DNA of 64,000 nt from Pleurotus djamor (lineage: Eukaryota; Basidiomycota; Agaricomycetes; Agaricales; Pleurotaceae), in the NCBI GenBank assembly GCA_029747585.1, contig JAPEVF010000015.1:124001-188000 (forward strand). The letters are read 5' to 3'. This document shows positions 22,533 through 34,517 of this stretch, piece after piece (position 1 is the first letter of the stretch; every line of letters begins with the position of its first letter). The translations under genes were made by a program, and so were the position numbers. The notes below the pieces were generated by a model that saw nothing but the letters and a program-made list of their open reading frames with translations, did not search any database and was not told the origin of the DNA.

Positions 22533-22908
22533 CCTGGAGTTTGATGGATCACTAGAGATGAGTGAAGTAATCAAGTTTGAGGATAGAAGGGGGAGAGAGG
22601 GGAGAGAGGGCATTCAAGGTATTCATGGAAGTAAAATCCATCGACTTTGAGCTATTCTTGTCAAGGGCGAATGGGTAGCATTTCGGATTCGCCACGCTCC
22701 CACATACGTTCGTTGCATCGCCTCGAATTGGTTATGTTGCCAAAAGCCACATCACGGGAAGCAAAACCCGTAGCACATAAGTAGACTAGACGGCAGAAAC
22801 CACCAATTGCAACACTACTCTATAATTAGAGTTATATTTGATATGTTTCCTGCGACGAGCTTGCCATAAGCAATATCAAAACAAAGAGTATGCGAGATTC
22901 ATACACAT
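22533..22908. other. Intergenic between gene F and chitinase G
   Basis: Leader of gene F and 3' region of chitinase G. No gene seen. Confidence 0.55.
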
Positions 22909-24392
22909 CTAAAAACCAGCCGACTTCCTGATCGAATTGAGGAGGATACTGTCTCTANTCACCCCCAGCTTCCCACATGGAGAATCCCNGCCAATCCCTT
23001 GTCTTTGATGAAGCTCCCCTTTGCCGTGAAAGATGGCGCGTCGTCAAAGGAGATCATCACCTGCTTTTGCTTGTCGTATACGTACGCCTAAATGATACTC
23101 GCATCAGCAATTACCATAATTTTGGTTGGATAGAAGGACTCACTGTCTGACTACAACTGTCAAATCGATAGGGCGATCCAGCTTTGGGCGATCCATCCGA
23201 CTTTAACAGCCCCGCATCGATAATCGCCCAAAAGTTATAATTCCCCCCNAGGCCCAGCAACATTTCCACAGACATCGACACCCGTGGGATCATCCCATGC
23301 GTCTCCCGGCTTCGTTCCTTCATACACCGCATACGTCTTAACCTGACCATTCGAAGTCAACGCGTCCTTGGGCGCGACACTAAACGAATGCCCATACGAA
23401 GCGACACCGAGCATAATCTTGCCTGCCGGAAAGCCTGCATTCGTCCACGCAGCCAACGCCGTCTCCGCGGAACCTTGCTGATTCTCCGGTGCCGCACAGG
23501 AATCACGTAGTGGCGCATTGGGTCCAACGGTGGCAGACCACGTCCCCCAGATATCGTAGTTCATAATGGCGATGTAGTCGAGGACTTTGCTGAAGCCTGA
23601 GACGTCTGGGGTGAAGGGAGAGATGGCTACTGCGGCGGTGAGGATGAGGGATTTCGCGAATGGGTCCTTGCGAAGTTCTTGCAGGAATTTGAGGAAGTTG
23701 GAGGGGTCGTTCGAGGAAATGGTGTTGCAGCCGATTCCTTGTCTCCCTGGGTATTCCCAGCTGTGAAAGTGAACAACGATGTGTCAGAGGGATATCACAT
23801 GTGCGTAGGCTGGACGTACTCAAAGTCGATAGCACCTAGTTTGTATTGTTTCGCAAAGTCGACTACGGTTTTGACAAATTTGGTTCTGTTCTGTGCTGAA
23901 CCGACCGAAGTCGAAAAGAACCTTGAACCAGTCCATCCGCCGATAGAAACTGAAGGAACTACGCCCTATCACACCAGTTCTATCAGCACGAAATGGATGG
24001 ATGATAGGTACTTACATTAGCCTTGGCCATACTGACGAAATCGGGCAACACGGAGGGGTTTGACATGGTCAAGTTCAGAGAACCATCTGGCGCGGTTTCA
24101 CTACATGTATGCCCTTCAATCAACGAAATGCAAGTGAAAACAAAGCAGTGACGATCACTCACGCAAAAGCAAACGTCGCCATGGTGTATTTCTTCCAAGG
24201 CACAGACTTGAGCGGAAACACATCTTTATGCCATCCAGCATACCACGTCGACGCCACTAGCTTTGGCGATTTGACTCCGAGCCCGAGTTCGAGTGTGATG
24301 TTGATATTGCTGCCCAGAGGCTCGCCAAGGACGCAGGTGAGCAGGAGACTCTGAAGGGCAAGAATACCGCTGGAGAAGTAGAATGCGCGCAT
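22909..24392 (-). CDS. Secreted GH18 chitinase G, left copy
   Basis: Hydrolyses beta-1,4 bonds of chitin; secreted. Five exons. The start MRAFYFSSGILALQSLLLT opens a signal peptide ending near residue 24. GH18 barrel motifs: STWYAGWHKD on strand 1, VSIGGWTGSRFFS (SxGG), the catalytic segment AIDFDWEYP completed across an intron (general acid Glu retained), MNYDIWG and a late Trp in GFSMWEAGGD. The first Asp of the classical DxxDxDxE is replaced by Gly. There is no carbohydrate-binding module and the length of roughly 420 residues suits a single domain. Ns at 22958, 22989 and 23249 are inserted next to short runs; dropping them restores the frame. First of three tandem chitinases; TATA box at 24452-24443. 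Confidence 0.9.
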
Positions 24393-24442
24393 ACAGCCGG
24401 GTTGTGTTGGGGCACAGAAGGAGGGCAGAGACGCAATCTCGT

Positions 24443-24452
24443 CCTTTTTATA
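24443..24452 (-). promoter_or_regulatory. TATA box of chitinase G, left copy
   Basis: TATAAAAAGG about 50 nt before the ATG at 24392. The right copy reads TATAAAAGGG at 51111-51120. Similar boxes precede chitinases H and I at nearly the same distance. Confidence 0.65.
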
Positions 24453-25581
24453 CACCACGAAGTCTTCTAGAAGTCCACTAACATCGGGGAATCATGATGC
24501 GAGGGCTTCGATGGACCGATCAAGGGTGGCCGTTGTTCGTCACGGCGCGCACCGTTGAGCGTTCCACAGGGTTAATCCTCGCCGGCGTCTCATATCTGTC
24601 CACTCGTAGCCAACAAGAGGACATGGAAGACGGATGTAACCAAGCCTAGTCGAAGCCGTCGCGCGTCGCGATGCCCTCATTCTGGACTTGAGAGAGCCGG
24701 TGGATCACTTGAGAGATCAGCCCATGAGGCATTGGGCATCGGGCCAAGGCGTTGCTATTATAATCCTGATCTCCATGTGTTCGCCGAAGTCGTTTGACGA
24801 GAAGTTGATGGTAGCCGGGAAGGACAACTTGAAGGGGTTAGCATACATCACGAGATGATATTATCCATTTGTCCTCGATGCGTCCACCCTGTACCGTCAA
24901 GATGTCGTCGAAGCAGCCTGTCTCTTTGGGAATCAGATTATATGCGAAAGCGGTGGCCTTCAGTGGGAACTCACGAGCTCTTCACCGTGCTCATCCAAAA
25001 TTGCCAGGTATCCCAACATGTCCCGATAGTGAAAAGGAAGGAAGGCAGCATTTAGCAGTGATGCGCGCGCTCGCAAGCCAGAAACGGCCGAGGCCAACGT
25101 CCTGATATTCGGTCCCTACCAGCTTGGTGAATTCATGCGCGTACTCTATGCGTCGTCATTTAGAGGAATGGGGGATGTCATTCAGCCTCTGAGTATTTGC
25201 AGAGTGTCTGAGTCGCGACAAGTGGGTCATGAACGAGATCTGCGGGTGCACTTCGCGTCCAGAGACGAGACGATCGTTGTGGTTGGGGACAAGAAGCGAA
25301 ATCGCCGTTGCCAAGCCAAACGCGTACTATTCTTATCTTATCTTATCGTCAAACCGCTTTGCTCAGGGGCTTGATCTTGGGCCTCATCGACACATTTACT
25401 TCCTCGTTCGATCTCACAATGTGCAGTGTAAATGTATGCTTCAATGAATGTGGACGACTGACGATCATTGTTAGGGAGTGAAAAGCACGTTTAGATACTC
25501 TATACTTTATTTCATATGTTTCCTGCAACGAATTGGCGGGAAGGGGCCATTCTCAAGACAAGATCAAGAGTACATGAGCAT
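24453..25581. other. Intergenic between chitinases G and H, with GATA-site cluster
   Basis: No gene is supported in the 1.1 kb. It contains a TTATC cluster at 25332-25347. Short open frames here do not match between arms beyond what general sequence identity explains. Right-arm counterpart 49990-51170. Confidence 0.5.
25332..25347. promoter_or_regulatory. GATA-factor site cluster upstream of chitinase G
   Basis: Three overlapping TTATC units (CTTATCTTATCTTATC), i.e. tandem GATAAG on the minus strand, about 0.95 kb upstream of the chitinase G start. The right-arm equivalent is at 50223-50241. Fungal GATA factors (nitrogen, iron or light regulators) bind such sites; the link is inference. Confidence 0.4.
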
Positions 25582-27112
25582 TTAGAAACCAGCCGACTTG
25601 CGTATTGAATCAAGGAGGACGTTGTCTCTACTATCCCCCGCCGCTTCCCATACCGCAAAGCCCGCCAATGCCCTCTCCTTGATGAACGTCCCCTTCGCCG
25701 CGAAAGACGGTGGGTCGTCGAACGAGATCATCACCTCTTTCCGCTTGTCATATACATAGGCCTGTAAACGGCCCCAAAGCATTCCAGTAAGCCTATGTAA
25801 GAACCAACATAGCAAACAATGAAGGCATACTCACCGTCTGACTGCAATTATCAAACCGATAGGGCACCACATCCTGAGGCGACCCATCCGCTTTCAACAG
25901 CCCAGCATCAATGATCGCCCAGAAATTATAAGTGCCTCCTGGCCCAGCATAATTTCCACAAACATCAAATCCACCCGGACCCTCCCAAGGATCTCCCTGC
26001 TTCGTCCCATTGTACTTGGGATACGCTTCAACGTCCCCTGTGGCCGTCAACGCATCCTCAGGCGAAACACTGAATGAATGACCATACGACGCTACCCCAA
26101 GTATGATCTGCTCCGCAGGGAACCCCGAATTCGTCCACGACGCTAAAGCGGACTCTGCAGAGCCGTGTTGGTTTTGCGGTGCAGCGCAGGAATCGCGAAG
26201 CGGTGCGTTGGGTCCGACGGTCGCTGAAGACATCCACCAGACGTCGTAGTTCATTATCGCGATGTAATCGAGCACCTCGCTGAACGCGGAGACGTCTGAA
26301 GCGAAGGGTGTGATGGAAACTGCAGCGGTGAGAATAAGGGATCTCCCGAATGCATCCTCTCGAAGTTCTTGTAGGAATTTTAAGAAGTTCGAAGTGTCGT
26401 CGGGTGAGACTACGTTGCAGCCGATTCCTTGTCTTCCTGGGAATTCCCAACTTTAAGATTGGGAATGTACATTAGGGAGTCTGGAGATGGCACCTGACTG
26501 CGATGAATGGGAGGGTACGTACTCGAAATCAATGCCACCCAAGTCATACTTTTTCACAAAGTCGACCACAGTTTTGACAAATCCCGTTCGGTTCTGGGCT
26601 GAGCCAACAGACGTTGAAAAGAACCGAGAGCCAGTCCACCCGCCTATAGAAACCAAAGGGAGTACATCCTGTATAGTCACACCAAGTGCATGAGCACGAA
26701 ACAAATGAATGAGTCTAGTAGATACTCACGTTGGCCTTGGCCATGCTGACGAATTCAGGCAAGACAGATGGGTTTGACATGGAGAGGTCCAGCGAACCAT
26801 CCTGTGCGGTCTCCCTATGAATGGACATACTCAACATTCAGCAAATGCAGATACTCGACTGGAAATGAAGATGTCTCACGCGAAAGCGTACGTAGCCATG
26901 GTGTATTTCTCCCAAGGCATGGAATCAAGAGGGAACACATCTGCGTGCCATCCAGCATACCATGTTGCAGCTATCAACTTCGACTTGGACGACGCGACTC
27001 CGGGGCTTGGCGTGATGATGCTCTTTGTGTTTTCCGAACCCTCACCGAAAACGGAGCTGAACGAGAGGATTTGAATGGCAAAAATGCCGGGGGAGAAGCA
27101 GAATGCACGCAT
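25582..27112 (-). CDS. Secreted GH18 chitinase H, left copy
   Basis: Five exons, start MRAFCFSPGIFAIQILSF with signal peptide. Motifs: ATWYAGWHAD, LVSIGGWTGSRFFS, GGIDFDWEFP (Asp completed across the intron; Glu retained; first Asp of DxxDxDxE is Gly), IMNYDVWW and AGFAVWEAAGD. It differs from G and I by MNYDVWWMS in place of MNYDIWGTW, and PEDALTATGD in place of the Pro-Lys-Asp form. The intron inside the catalytic motif is longer than in G or I. Its TATA box is at 27160-27151. The left intron has seven bases more than the right copy. Confidence 0.9.
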
Positions 27113-27978
27113 CTAGTGAGTTACACTGGGGCACAAAGGGTAGATGTGTAGCTTTTATATGAGGCGAGTCTTCTGAGTCTTCTGGAAGTCATGGCGGCTT
27201 CAATGGTTCATCGATGCAAGGTGGGTGTTGTTACAGTGCGCATCTTCCAGCGCTCCAGAAGCTGCCACCTTTCCAGAAGCCAACCCCGCATCTGTTGAGT
27301 CGTAGCCAAGACTTCAGGTACATAACATCGAAGGCGGATGTTACCAAGTGTAGAGTAATCGAATGCGTCACGAGTCACGATGTTGTCAATTAGCATTTTG
27401 GAGACTTGAATCTGGTGGATTGCTTGAAAAACCAGCACACGAGCGACGAAGCCTATGGGGCATCAAGCTTCAAGCCTAAAGGTGTTACTATCACACCAAG
27501 CTGGTAAGTTTAATGGGAGACGCACCATCTCTACATGATTCAGCTCCCATTTTCAAAATCAAGGAAACCACCATGTACAAGTGGACCAACTCCCCGTCCC
27601 TGTTCTGGCCCAACGAGGCTGGCGTTATACGCATATCATGTCCGACTCAAACCGGGCATGGGAGAGTAAGTACTGGACGTTTCAGAGCTAATGGAGGTCT
27701 GCAAATTGTCGTTTTCGGCGTCGCTTCAAGTCTCTCTTCGAGCCCTGCAGCTAAGTTCGAGTCGACCGCCATATCCTCCTGGTCAGTGGTGGTTCGACTT
27801 TTCAAGTTGAAGTCGAAAACGGTGACGTCATCAGCTACCCATGCACTTTATCTTATCTTCTTATCTTATCTTATCAGCGTGATTGGCACAAATCGGCAGC
27901 CCACTTCAAGACCATAGTGCACAATATGTGACGACTGGGTATCGCTAAAACAACCATAAACTAGGCCCCACACGCAAA
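27113..27978. other. Intergenic between chitinases H and I
   Basis: Promoter region of H (ATATAAAAGC at 27160-27151) and a TTATC cluster at 27849-27876. No gene is supported. The right-arm counterpart, 47315-48466, carries the additional MITE-like insertion at 47369-47694; the matching left sequence near 27920 is uninterrupted apart from a short unrelated stretch. Confidence 0.55.
27849..27876. promoter_or_regulatory. GATA-factor site cluster upstream of chitinase H
   Basis: Five TTATC units in about 28 bp, 0.74 kb upstream of the chitinase H start. The right-arm equivalent is at 47726-47755, next to the MITE-like element. Confidence 0.4.
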
Positions 27979-29485
27979 TCAAACGTTTCTAAAACCAGCA
28001 GACTTTCGGATCGAATTGAGGAGGATACTATCTTTATCACCTCCCGCTTCCCACATCGAAAAGCCCGCCAAACCCTTGTCTTTGATGAATTTCCCTTTTG
28101 CCGAGAAAGATGGCGCATCGTCAAAGGAAATCATGACTTGCTTTCGCTTGTCATATACATAAGCCTTGCAAGCAATGCCATAGAATCCCGGTGAGCTCAT
28201 AGAAATAGTGGGATAACACATATTAACAACTCACCGTCTGACTACAACGGTCAAATCGATAGGGAACTCCCGCCTTAGGCGACCCATCAGACTTCAACAG
28301 CCCAGCATCAATGACCCCCCAGAAGTTATAATTCCCGCCGGGCCCAGCAGAATTTCCACAGACATCGACACCCGCGGGATCGTCCCATGCGTCTCCTGGC
28401 TTCGTCCCTTCATACGCCGCATACGGTTTAAGTTGACCATTCGATGTCAACGCGTCCTTGGGTGTAACACTGAACGAATGCCCATATGCAGGGACACCAA
28501 GCATGAGCTTCCCAGCAGGAAACCCCGCGCTCGTCCAGGCGTCCAACGCAAACTCCGCGGAACCCTGTTGATTCTCCGGCGCTGCGCAGGAATCGCGAAG
28601 TGGCGCGTTCGGTCCTACTGTTGCAGACCAGGTTCCCCAGATATCGTAGTTCATGATAATGATGTAGTCGAGTACGTTACTAAAGCCCGAGACGTCATCG
28701 GTGAAGGGTGAGATTGCCACCGCGGCGGTGAGGATGAGGGATTTGCCGAATGGGTCCTTTCGTAGTTCTTGCAGGAATTTCAAAAAGTTCGAGGGGTCAT
28801 AGGAGGATACGGTGTTGCAGCCGATTCCTTCCCCTGCCGGATATTCCCAGCTGTGAGCGACAGAAGGAAGTTAAGCCAAACAAGTAATGATTGACACGGG
28901 GATAGAACTGTAATACGTACTCAAAATCAACGGCGCCGAGCTTGTATTGTTTCGCAAAGTCGACCACGGTTTTGACAAACTTTGTGCGGTTTTGTGCTGT
29001 GCGGACGGAAGTCGAAAAGAACCTAGAGCCAGTCCAACCACCTATAGAAATGGAGGGAACTACGCCCTATAACAAGAATACTAGTCATGAACACCAAGCG
29101 AGCAAATGAAGCTGATAGGTACTGACATTAGCCTTTGCCATGCTGACAAACTCGGGCAACACAGAGGGGTTCGACGCGGACAAGTCCAGCGAACCATTAG
29201 CCGTGGTCTCACTATAAGCAGACTCCAATCAGTAGATGTAAGTCTAAGTGACGCAGTGACGCTCGCTCACGCGAAAGCAAATGATGCCAAGGTATATTTC
29301 TTCCAAGGCACGGACTTGAGGGGGAAGACATCGTTGCGCCATCCAGCATACCAAGTCGAAGCTACGAGCTTTGGCGATTTGATTCCGAGCCCGAGTTTGT
29401 TGTTGCCTTGGACCTCGCCGAGAACGAAGGTGAGTAAAAGAGTGTGGAGGGCGATTACGCCAAGAGAGAGAGGGAATGTGCGCAT
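27979..29485 (-). CDS. Secreted GH18 chitinase I, left copy
   Basis: Five exons, start MRTFPLSLGVIALHTLLLTF with signal peptide. Motifs: STWYAGWRND, SISIGGWTGSRFFS, GAVDFDWEYP (Asp completed across the intron), IMNYDIWG and GFSMWEAGGD. The C-terminus is slightly longer than in G and H, ending SAGFRNV. Closest to G within the window (shared NTVSS/NTISS and PGGNYNFW regions). TATA box (TATAAAAGG) at 29532-29524, ~45 nt before the start. As in the other two, the first Asp of DxxDxDxE is Gly while the catalytic Glu remains. Confidence 0.9.
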
Positions 29486-30705
29486 TGGTCACTAGATGTG
29501 CAATTCAGGGAGCATCGTGTCTCCCTTTTATACGCCGAGAGTCTTTTGTTGAATGTTCACGAACATAAAGGAATCATGATGCATAGACTGCAACGGTCAA
29601 GGGTGAGTGCCGCAACGTTCAGCGTTGCTCGTAGCCCTAGGACATGGGAGAAGGATGTAGCTAAAAATAGAACGCAGTCAAATCCGTCGCGCGATGGCTT
29701 CACTTGGACCTTGGAAGAAACAAGACTCGGAAGAGGATCTGGTGAATCACTTGGGGGACATTGAGGCAACGCATTGGTATTATGATACTGAAGTCGATGT
29801 GTATGCAGAAGAAATTTGACCAAAAGAAGTTCATGGTGACCATGGCAAGACGACTTGAAGTAGTTAGCCAACATCGCAATCCCTCGATGGAGCCACCCTG
29901 TACAGTGTGTAAGCCTACAGAGAGAGGCAGCATTCTCAATACAGGCTGATCCTTGTGAGGACGTACTGTTACTAGCATGACCCGCGACTTGATTGGGGAA
30001 TTTTTGTCCAGGCCGGTGATAGCCTCGTTGCCAGCTAGCTATGAATCTGAGCAAGCTATGATCTTTGAGCTTGTCGAAATAGGAAACCATCGATGTCGCC
30101 TCTTTTGACACCTTCATAAAAGGAGCAGTCACAGGCCCAGGTCCACGACGCGTTGATTCTGACAGTGATGGCACTAGAAATTCTCGAAAGCCTCCCTGTA
30201 TACAAGGGCTTCAAGCCGAATCGGTCCCTAACAAAGCGCGTTGTATTCTTTGGAAGGGTACGAGCAGGAGCAAAGCAGGAAGAGTGAAAGCTAAGGTTAT
30301 GGCGCTTGTTCATGTCCGGGGATCACCGAATTTTCTCAAGCGCCCGAGTTTACTTGTCTCCGCGGCAACTTGTCACTTGAGAATCAATCAAGACACAGTG
30401 TGGCACTGAACAGAATCGCGGACTGTCCGAGCGCTCCAGATGCGGCGGGCGTCCACTGGTGTACATACTCTATACCGATGCTGGTGTGTCTCGGAGGCTC
30501 TTCAATGTAACCCTCACGCTCGGTTGAATCCACATTGGATCTCTTCGAACACGCAGCGACGCGGGTCGGGGTCCACTGGCAAGCGTTCACTAGCCTGTAC
30601 ATGTCGACGGGTATATACAATGCCAGCCTGATCGAACATCTAAATACTTACTTAAACACCTCGATTGGACCATCGAGCGTAAGCAGAGACGAAAAGTAAC
30701 CTGAC
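29486..30705. other. Intergenic with remnants beyond truncated amine oxidase J
   Basis: Promoter of chitinase I followed by sequence of no recognised content. Compared with the right arm it lacks 98 bases between 30247 and 30248 (right 44945-45042) and has a small insertion near 30295. An ~85-codon minus-strand frame at 30056-30313 is not conserved in frame between arms and is not called. Confidence 0.5.
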
Positions 30706-31721
30706 TGCCAGAGTCAGGGAGAAACCCTTCAGTATCAAGGCTCTGCCAAACGGGGTAGCGACCGCGCTCTTCATCAGCATAAAGTCCGAACTACCGAAGG
30801 GTAAAGTTCAATGAATAATCTTGCGATGCGAAGGCCAAAGAAACGGAACCAAGTTCAATGCTAACCTGAGTGTCAAACCAGAATTTTTTCTCGAAGCGGA
30901 GGAAGATCTTCGTGAACGTGGTCATTTTCATAAGGTGGATAGCTTCGTTCTTCCAGGCTAACAACCAAAAACCAGTCAGCAGTCTTCTCGCTCCAATGTA
31001 AAAGTTTAAGCGACGAATCTGGCAACCTTGGATGAAACCAAACGTCATTATTCTGCAAAACACCAAGGCTAAATGTGCAAAGAGCATAATCGCCATCGAC
31101 CGTGGTGCCGTCTGCTAGGAGAACCCTGACTCCCCCATCCGAGTGCTCGATGCTCTTGACCGTGGTGCTCAGAGCCAACTGCCACGGCCGAAGAAACTCA
31201 TCTGCTTCTGCGGAGATGATCGTCTTGAAGCCTCGTTGATCAACCGAAAGCTGATTCTCGTCAGAGAACTCAACAAAAGTATTGTTATGCGTCTATACAG
31301 CCAAATTTTACGAAGTTAGTTTACGAACGGTGAAAAACCATGATGATTACGGGGGAAGGGGTGACTGACTGAAGCGGTGGCTTGAAATGAGGTCTGCTCG
31401 GGCGTGTTCCCGAATTCCCAATCAAAGTTCCAATCTTGTTGGATTACAAGTGAGTTTCATCTTCCGAGTAAAGAAGCGATAACGACAATGAAACTTCGTA
31501 CTTACACTCTGCCGTCACTCCATTCTCGAGGCGTTCGCGGAGTCGAGCCCGAGAGGATGTAACCTTCCCTAGCATCAGGATGCGTTGAATTTTGTGAGGT
31601 GAGTTGACCTGGTAAGGGTGGAATTCGAATTGAAAGGGCGTGGAGAAGCGGGTCGGGGGTATGTGTATGCCTGACACATGGAAAGGCTCAGAGAGATGGA
31701 GATGACTAGCAAGACGAGCAT
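30706..31721 (-). pseudogene. Amine oxidase J, left copy, broken by two deletions
   Basis: Remnant of a secreted flavin polyamine/monoamine oxidase that is intact in the right arm (42442-44468). The start ATG at 31721 and the leader remain. About 490 bases are then missing at ~31621-31628 (right ~42541-43032), removing the Rossmann GGGVTG and GGRL segment. A second deletion of 553 bases at 30705/30706 (right 43949-44501) removes the last exons with GERLWFAGEATSSKYYG. A 4-nt insertion near 31528 (GTGA after AATGGA) also shifts the frame. The central exons (SDENQLSV region, ALCTFSLGVLQNND) are well preserved, so the loss is recent. Both FAD-binding ends are gone, so no active enzyme is expected. 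Confidence 0.88.
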
Positions 31722-32554
31722 GAGGTGAATGGGGAGGAATTCGTGCCTAGGGCTCGAGTCTAGTCATTTAAGTGATTATTCCCTCCTTCCCCTGCGGAAT
31801 ATATGTGTGGAGTCTGTCCGATGCGAGTTGTTTCCATCGGAGGAGAAGATGCACCAGGAAGTACGATTTGATGAGCTGTGATTGAAATTTAGTTAAGGCA
31901 GAACATGTATAGCTTTCCATCGAGGAATATAATATATTAGACTTACGACGGCCAGTGAGGAAGCACCCCTTTTCTAGCAGTGAGAAACGCGTTCCAAATA
32001 CAAGGAGATACACGCGCCGCGCGACGTCGCATGTCATTCTTTTTTCGATATTCGCATCCTGCATCATATCGTATATGGCCAAATGTCATCTGAACACACC
32101 GGGGGCCCGAAGGGATTAATCAGTCTATGCAGTTTGGACACGACTGGAAAACAAACCTCTTTTCGTCCGAATGTACCGCGACAGTATTCATCCCTGTTGA
32201 TCAAGGCGCAGATCGATGGAGGAAGATGTACACGAAGCATACTGGGTGTTGTCGGATGACGTCGTTACAGATCATGGTATGCGCAGGAAGATCACGTTTG
32301 AAGAAGCTATGGGCAGGGGCCATGTGATGATAGAGTTCAGCGCAAATTTAATGATGGTCGAAGCAGGGCACTCGACCGCCGAACAACAATGCCTTGGCGG
32401 GGAAAAGGTAGCACAAACTGTGTCATTGGACTTCGAAGAAGATACTAGCAGGCGAAAAGCGGCAGCACTGGTAGGCACTGACGGGCTCTTTGAACGTGAT
32501 GTGTTCAATATCACATACGCCAGTAAAAGACAATGATGCCACTGTAATCGCGCG
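31722..32554. other. Intergenic between amine oxidases J and K
   Basis: Contains a 106-codon plus-strand frame (32216-32536) and a 104-codon minus-strand frame (31768-32082). The plus-strand frame is shifted in the right arm near its middle, arguing against a constrained protein; the minus-strand frame is preserved but may only reflect the leader region of J. Neither is recognised. Confidence 0.4.
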
Positions 32555-34517
32555 CTAAGCGGACGTCCGTACATCCTGGACTTGGTTAAAGTGTTTGGGA
32601 CCATTGCAGCGTCCGTGGCCAATACACTTTAACATCTCCTGCGCAACGCCCAACCCTTCGGTGTAAGCCCCATGCAAAAACCCTAGTCGACGGATGGCCG
32701 CGTTACATGATTCTTCACGTCCAAGATGAAAGGGGAATCACTCACCATAGTACTTGAAACTTGTTGCTTCACCAGCAAACCAAAGCCTCTCACCCACATT
32801 CGCTCTCAAATTATCTTGATGCTCCTTGGTGAACGAAGAAGGCCAATTCGAATACGATCCTCGAAACAAGGCATTGGAATGCCATCGCGGGAAGAAAAAG
32901 TCAGTCGGCTCTGGAATGGTAACGTTGGGGAACATGGATCGTAGAACACCCATTACTTCAGATTGAACTTGGGCATTAGGGAGACCTTCGATACGTTCGC
33001 TGTAGTCTCCCTGAGTGCGTGATGAGAGGTTGGATTTGTTGACTGAGACGTGACCTACCGTGACAGTCGCGAAGAGGATGCCAGATCCAGGAAGGAAGTC
33101 GTCGACATCAAGGCTCTGCCACACAGGGTAGCGACCTCGTTCTGCATCGGCATAAAGCCCGAACTACGAAAGTTTAGGTTTCATTCATTCTAATGGCACA
33201 CAACGACGTTTACCTGAGTATCAAACCAGAACTTCTTCGGGAAGTGAAGGAATATCTTCGTATACGTAGTCATGGACATTGACTGGATAGCTTCTTCCTT
33301 CCACGCTAATGGGAGATGAAATGACTTCTTTAGTCCCAGCCAGTGTAAGCAACAACCCGTCCGCGAGTGAACTAACCTGGTAAACTTGGTTTGAACACGA
33401 CATCGTCATTTTGTAATACCCCTAGGCTAAACGTGCACAGGGCATAGTCGCCGTCAATTGTTGAACCATTGACGAGGTCAACCTGGACGCCTGTGGGAGA
33501 ATAGCGTACGTTCTTGACTGTCGCATTGAGCAACAGCTGGGAGGGGCGAAGGAATTCGTGAGCCTCTGCTGTGATGATCGTCCTGAAACCTCTTTGATCA
33601 ACAGCAAGCCTATTCTCGTCTGAAAATCCGCCTTGGGACGTGTCGAAGGTGAAATTGTTGTTCTGGTCAACAATGATAGGCACAATAAGTCAGTACTAAC
33701 ATCAGTGGATGAGATGCGAAACACACCAACGCAGACGCGATCCAAGAACTTTCAGCAGGTGTAGCACCATACTCCCAATCAAAGTTCCAATCTAGTCCGT
33801 GATAGCTGAGTTTCCGTCGCGCCACGATCATGAAGGTGTGTCTACTGACATTCGGCTGCTCTCGCATGAGGAGTCTGAGGTTTCGATCCCGACAAAGCAT
33901 ACCCTGCACGAGCATTGAGGTCAATCAAATTTTGGTGGGTGCGCTGACCTAGACGCGTACTGTGTCAGTAGCTTCGTCTACCAGAAAGACAGAATAGCTT
34001 TACCGGCGCCGATTGCGAAGTTTCCTAGGGCATCCGTGGCAGAGTTGACAACGTCGACATAATCCACAGCACTAGTGTCGTCATAGGTAGCTGGTCAAGT
34101 GTGTGAATCAGCTACACGCGTCAAACCCAAATCGTATCACATACTGATGCTCGAGTAATCGTTAAACACCGTTCTTACATGGTGCTTCTTCGCCAACTCC
34201 CAGATGGGGTTGGATGGTCCGTTGCCCTCCTGGGTTCCTTGGACCCAATTCGCGCCGAGCTCGATGGTAGTGTTACCGCCAAACGTCCGGCTCTGAAGTC
34301 TTCCACCAATCTCATCTCTCCCTTCGATGATTAGGAAGTTGTTCAGACCGCGCTGATGCAGCGTACGCGCAGCTATGATGCCCGTGACACCTCCACCAAG
34401 GATAAGAACTCTCGAGTTGTTGGGATTTGAAGAGGGTCGAGGATTTGGTTGAGTACCTTGCGGTACAGCGAAGACCTGGAGGCTCAAAGAGAGGAAAAGG
34501 GCCAACCAGGTATGCAT
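32555..34517 (-). CDS. Secreted flavin amine (polyamine) oxidase K, left copy
   Basis: FAD-dependent oxidase of the polyamine oxidase/MAO family: oxidises secondary or primary amines of polyamines, releasing an aldehyde and hydrogen peroxide. Nine exons, start MHTWLALFLSLSLQVFA with signal peptide. The FAD-binding N-terminus reads RVLILGGGVTGIIAARTL, then FLIIEGRDEIGGRLQSR and ELGANWVQG. The substrate-domain motif is YWNFDWEYG (its Tyr codon spans the intron with a GTCAGT donor). Then CTFSLGVLQNDDV, FFFPRWHSN and the C-terminal FAD-contact segment GERLWFAGEATSFKYYG, FLHGAYTEG. Length of ~530 residues fits a full enzyme. It differs from the right copy mainly in the last 20 residues and is a tandem paralogue of J. 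Confidence 0.9.

Noticed and set aside
22909..24392. Chitinase G left copy as a pseudogene
   Set aside because: All frame breaks coincide with Ns; removing them gives a continuous chitinase.
22909..29485. Glu in place of Asp next to the catalytic Trp-Glu in the chitinases (apparent DFEWE)
   Set aside because: The codon is split by an intron; splicing yields Asp (GA plus C or T), so the motif is DFDWE.
32216..32536. 106-codon plus-strand frame between amine oxidases J and K
   Set aside because: The right-arm copy is frame-shifted midway, so it is not constrained as protein; no family recognised.
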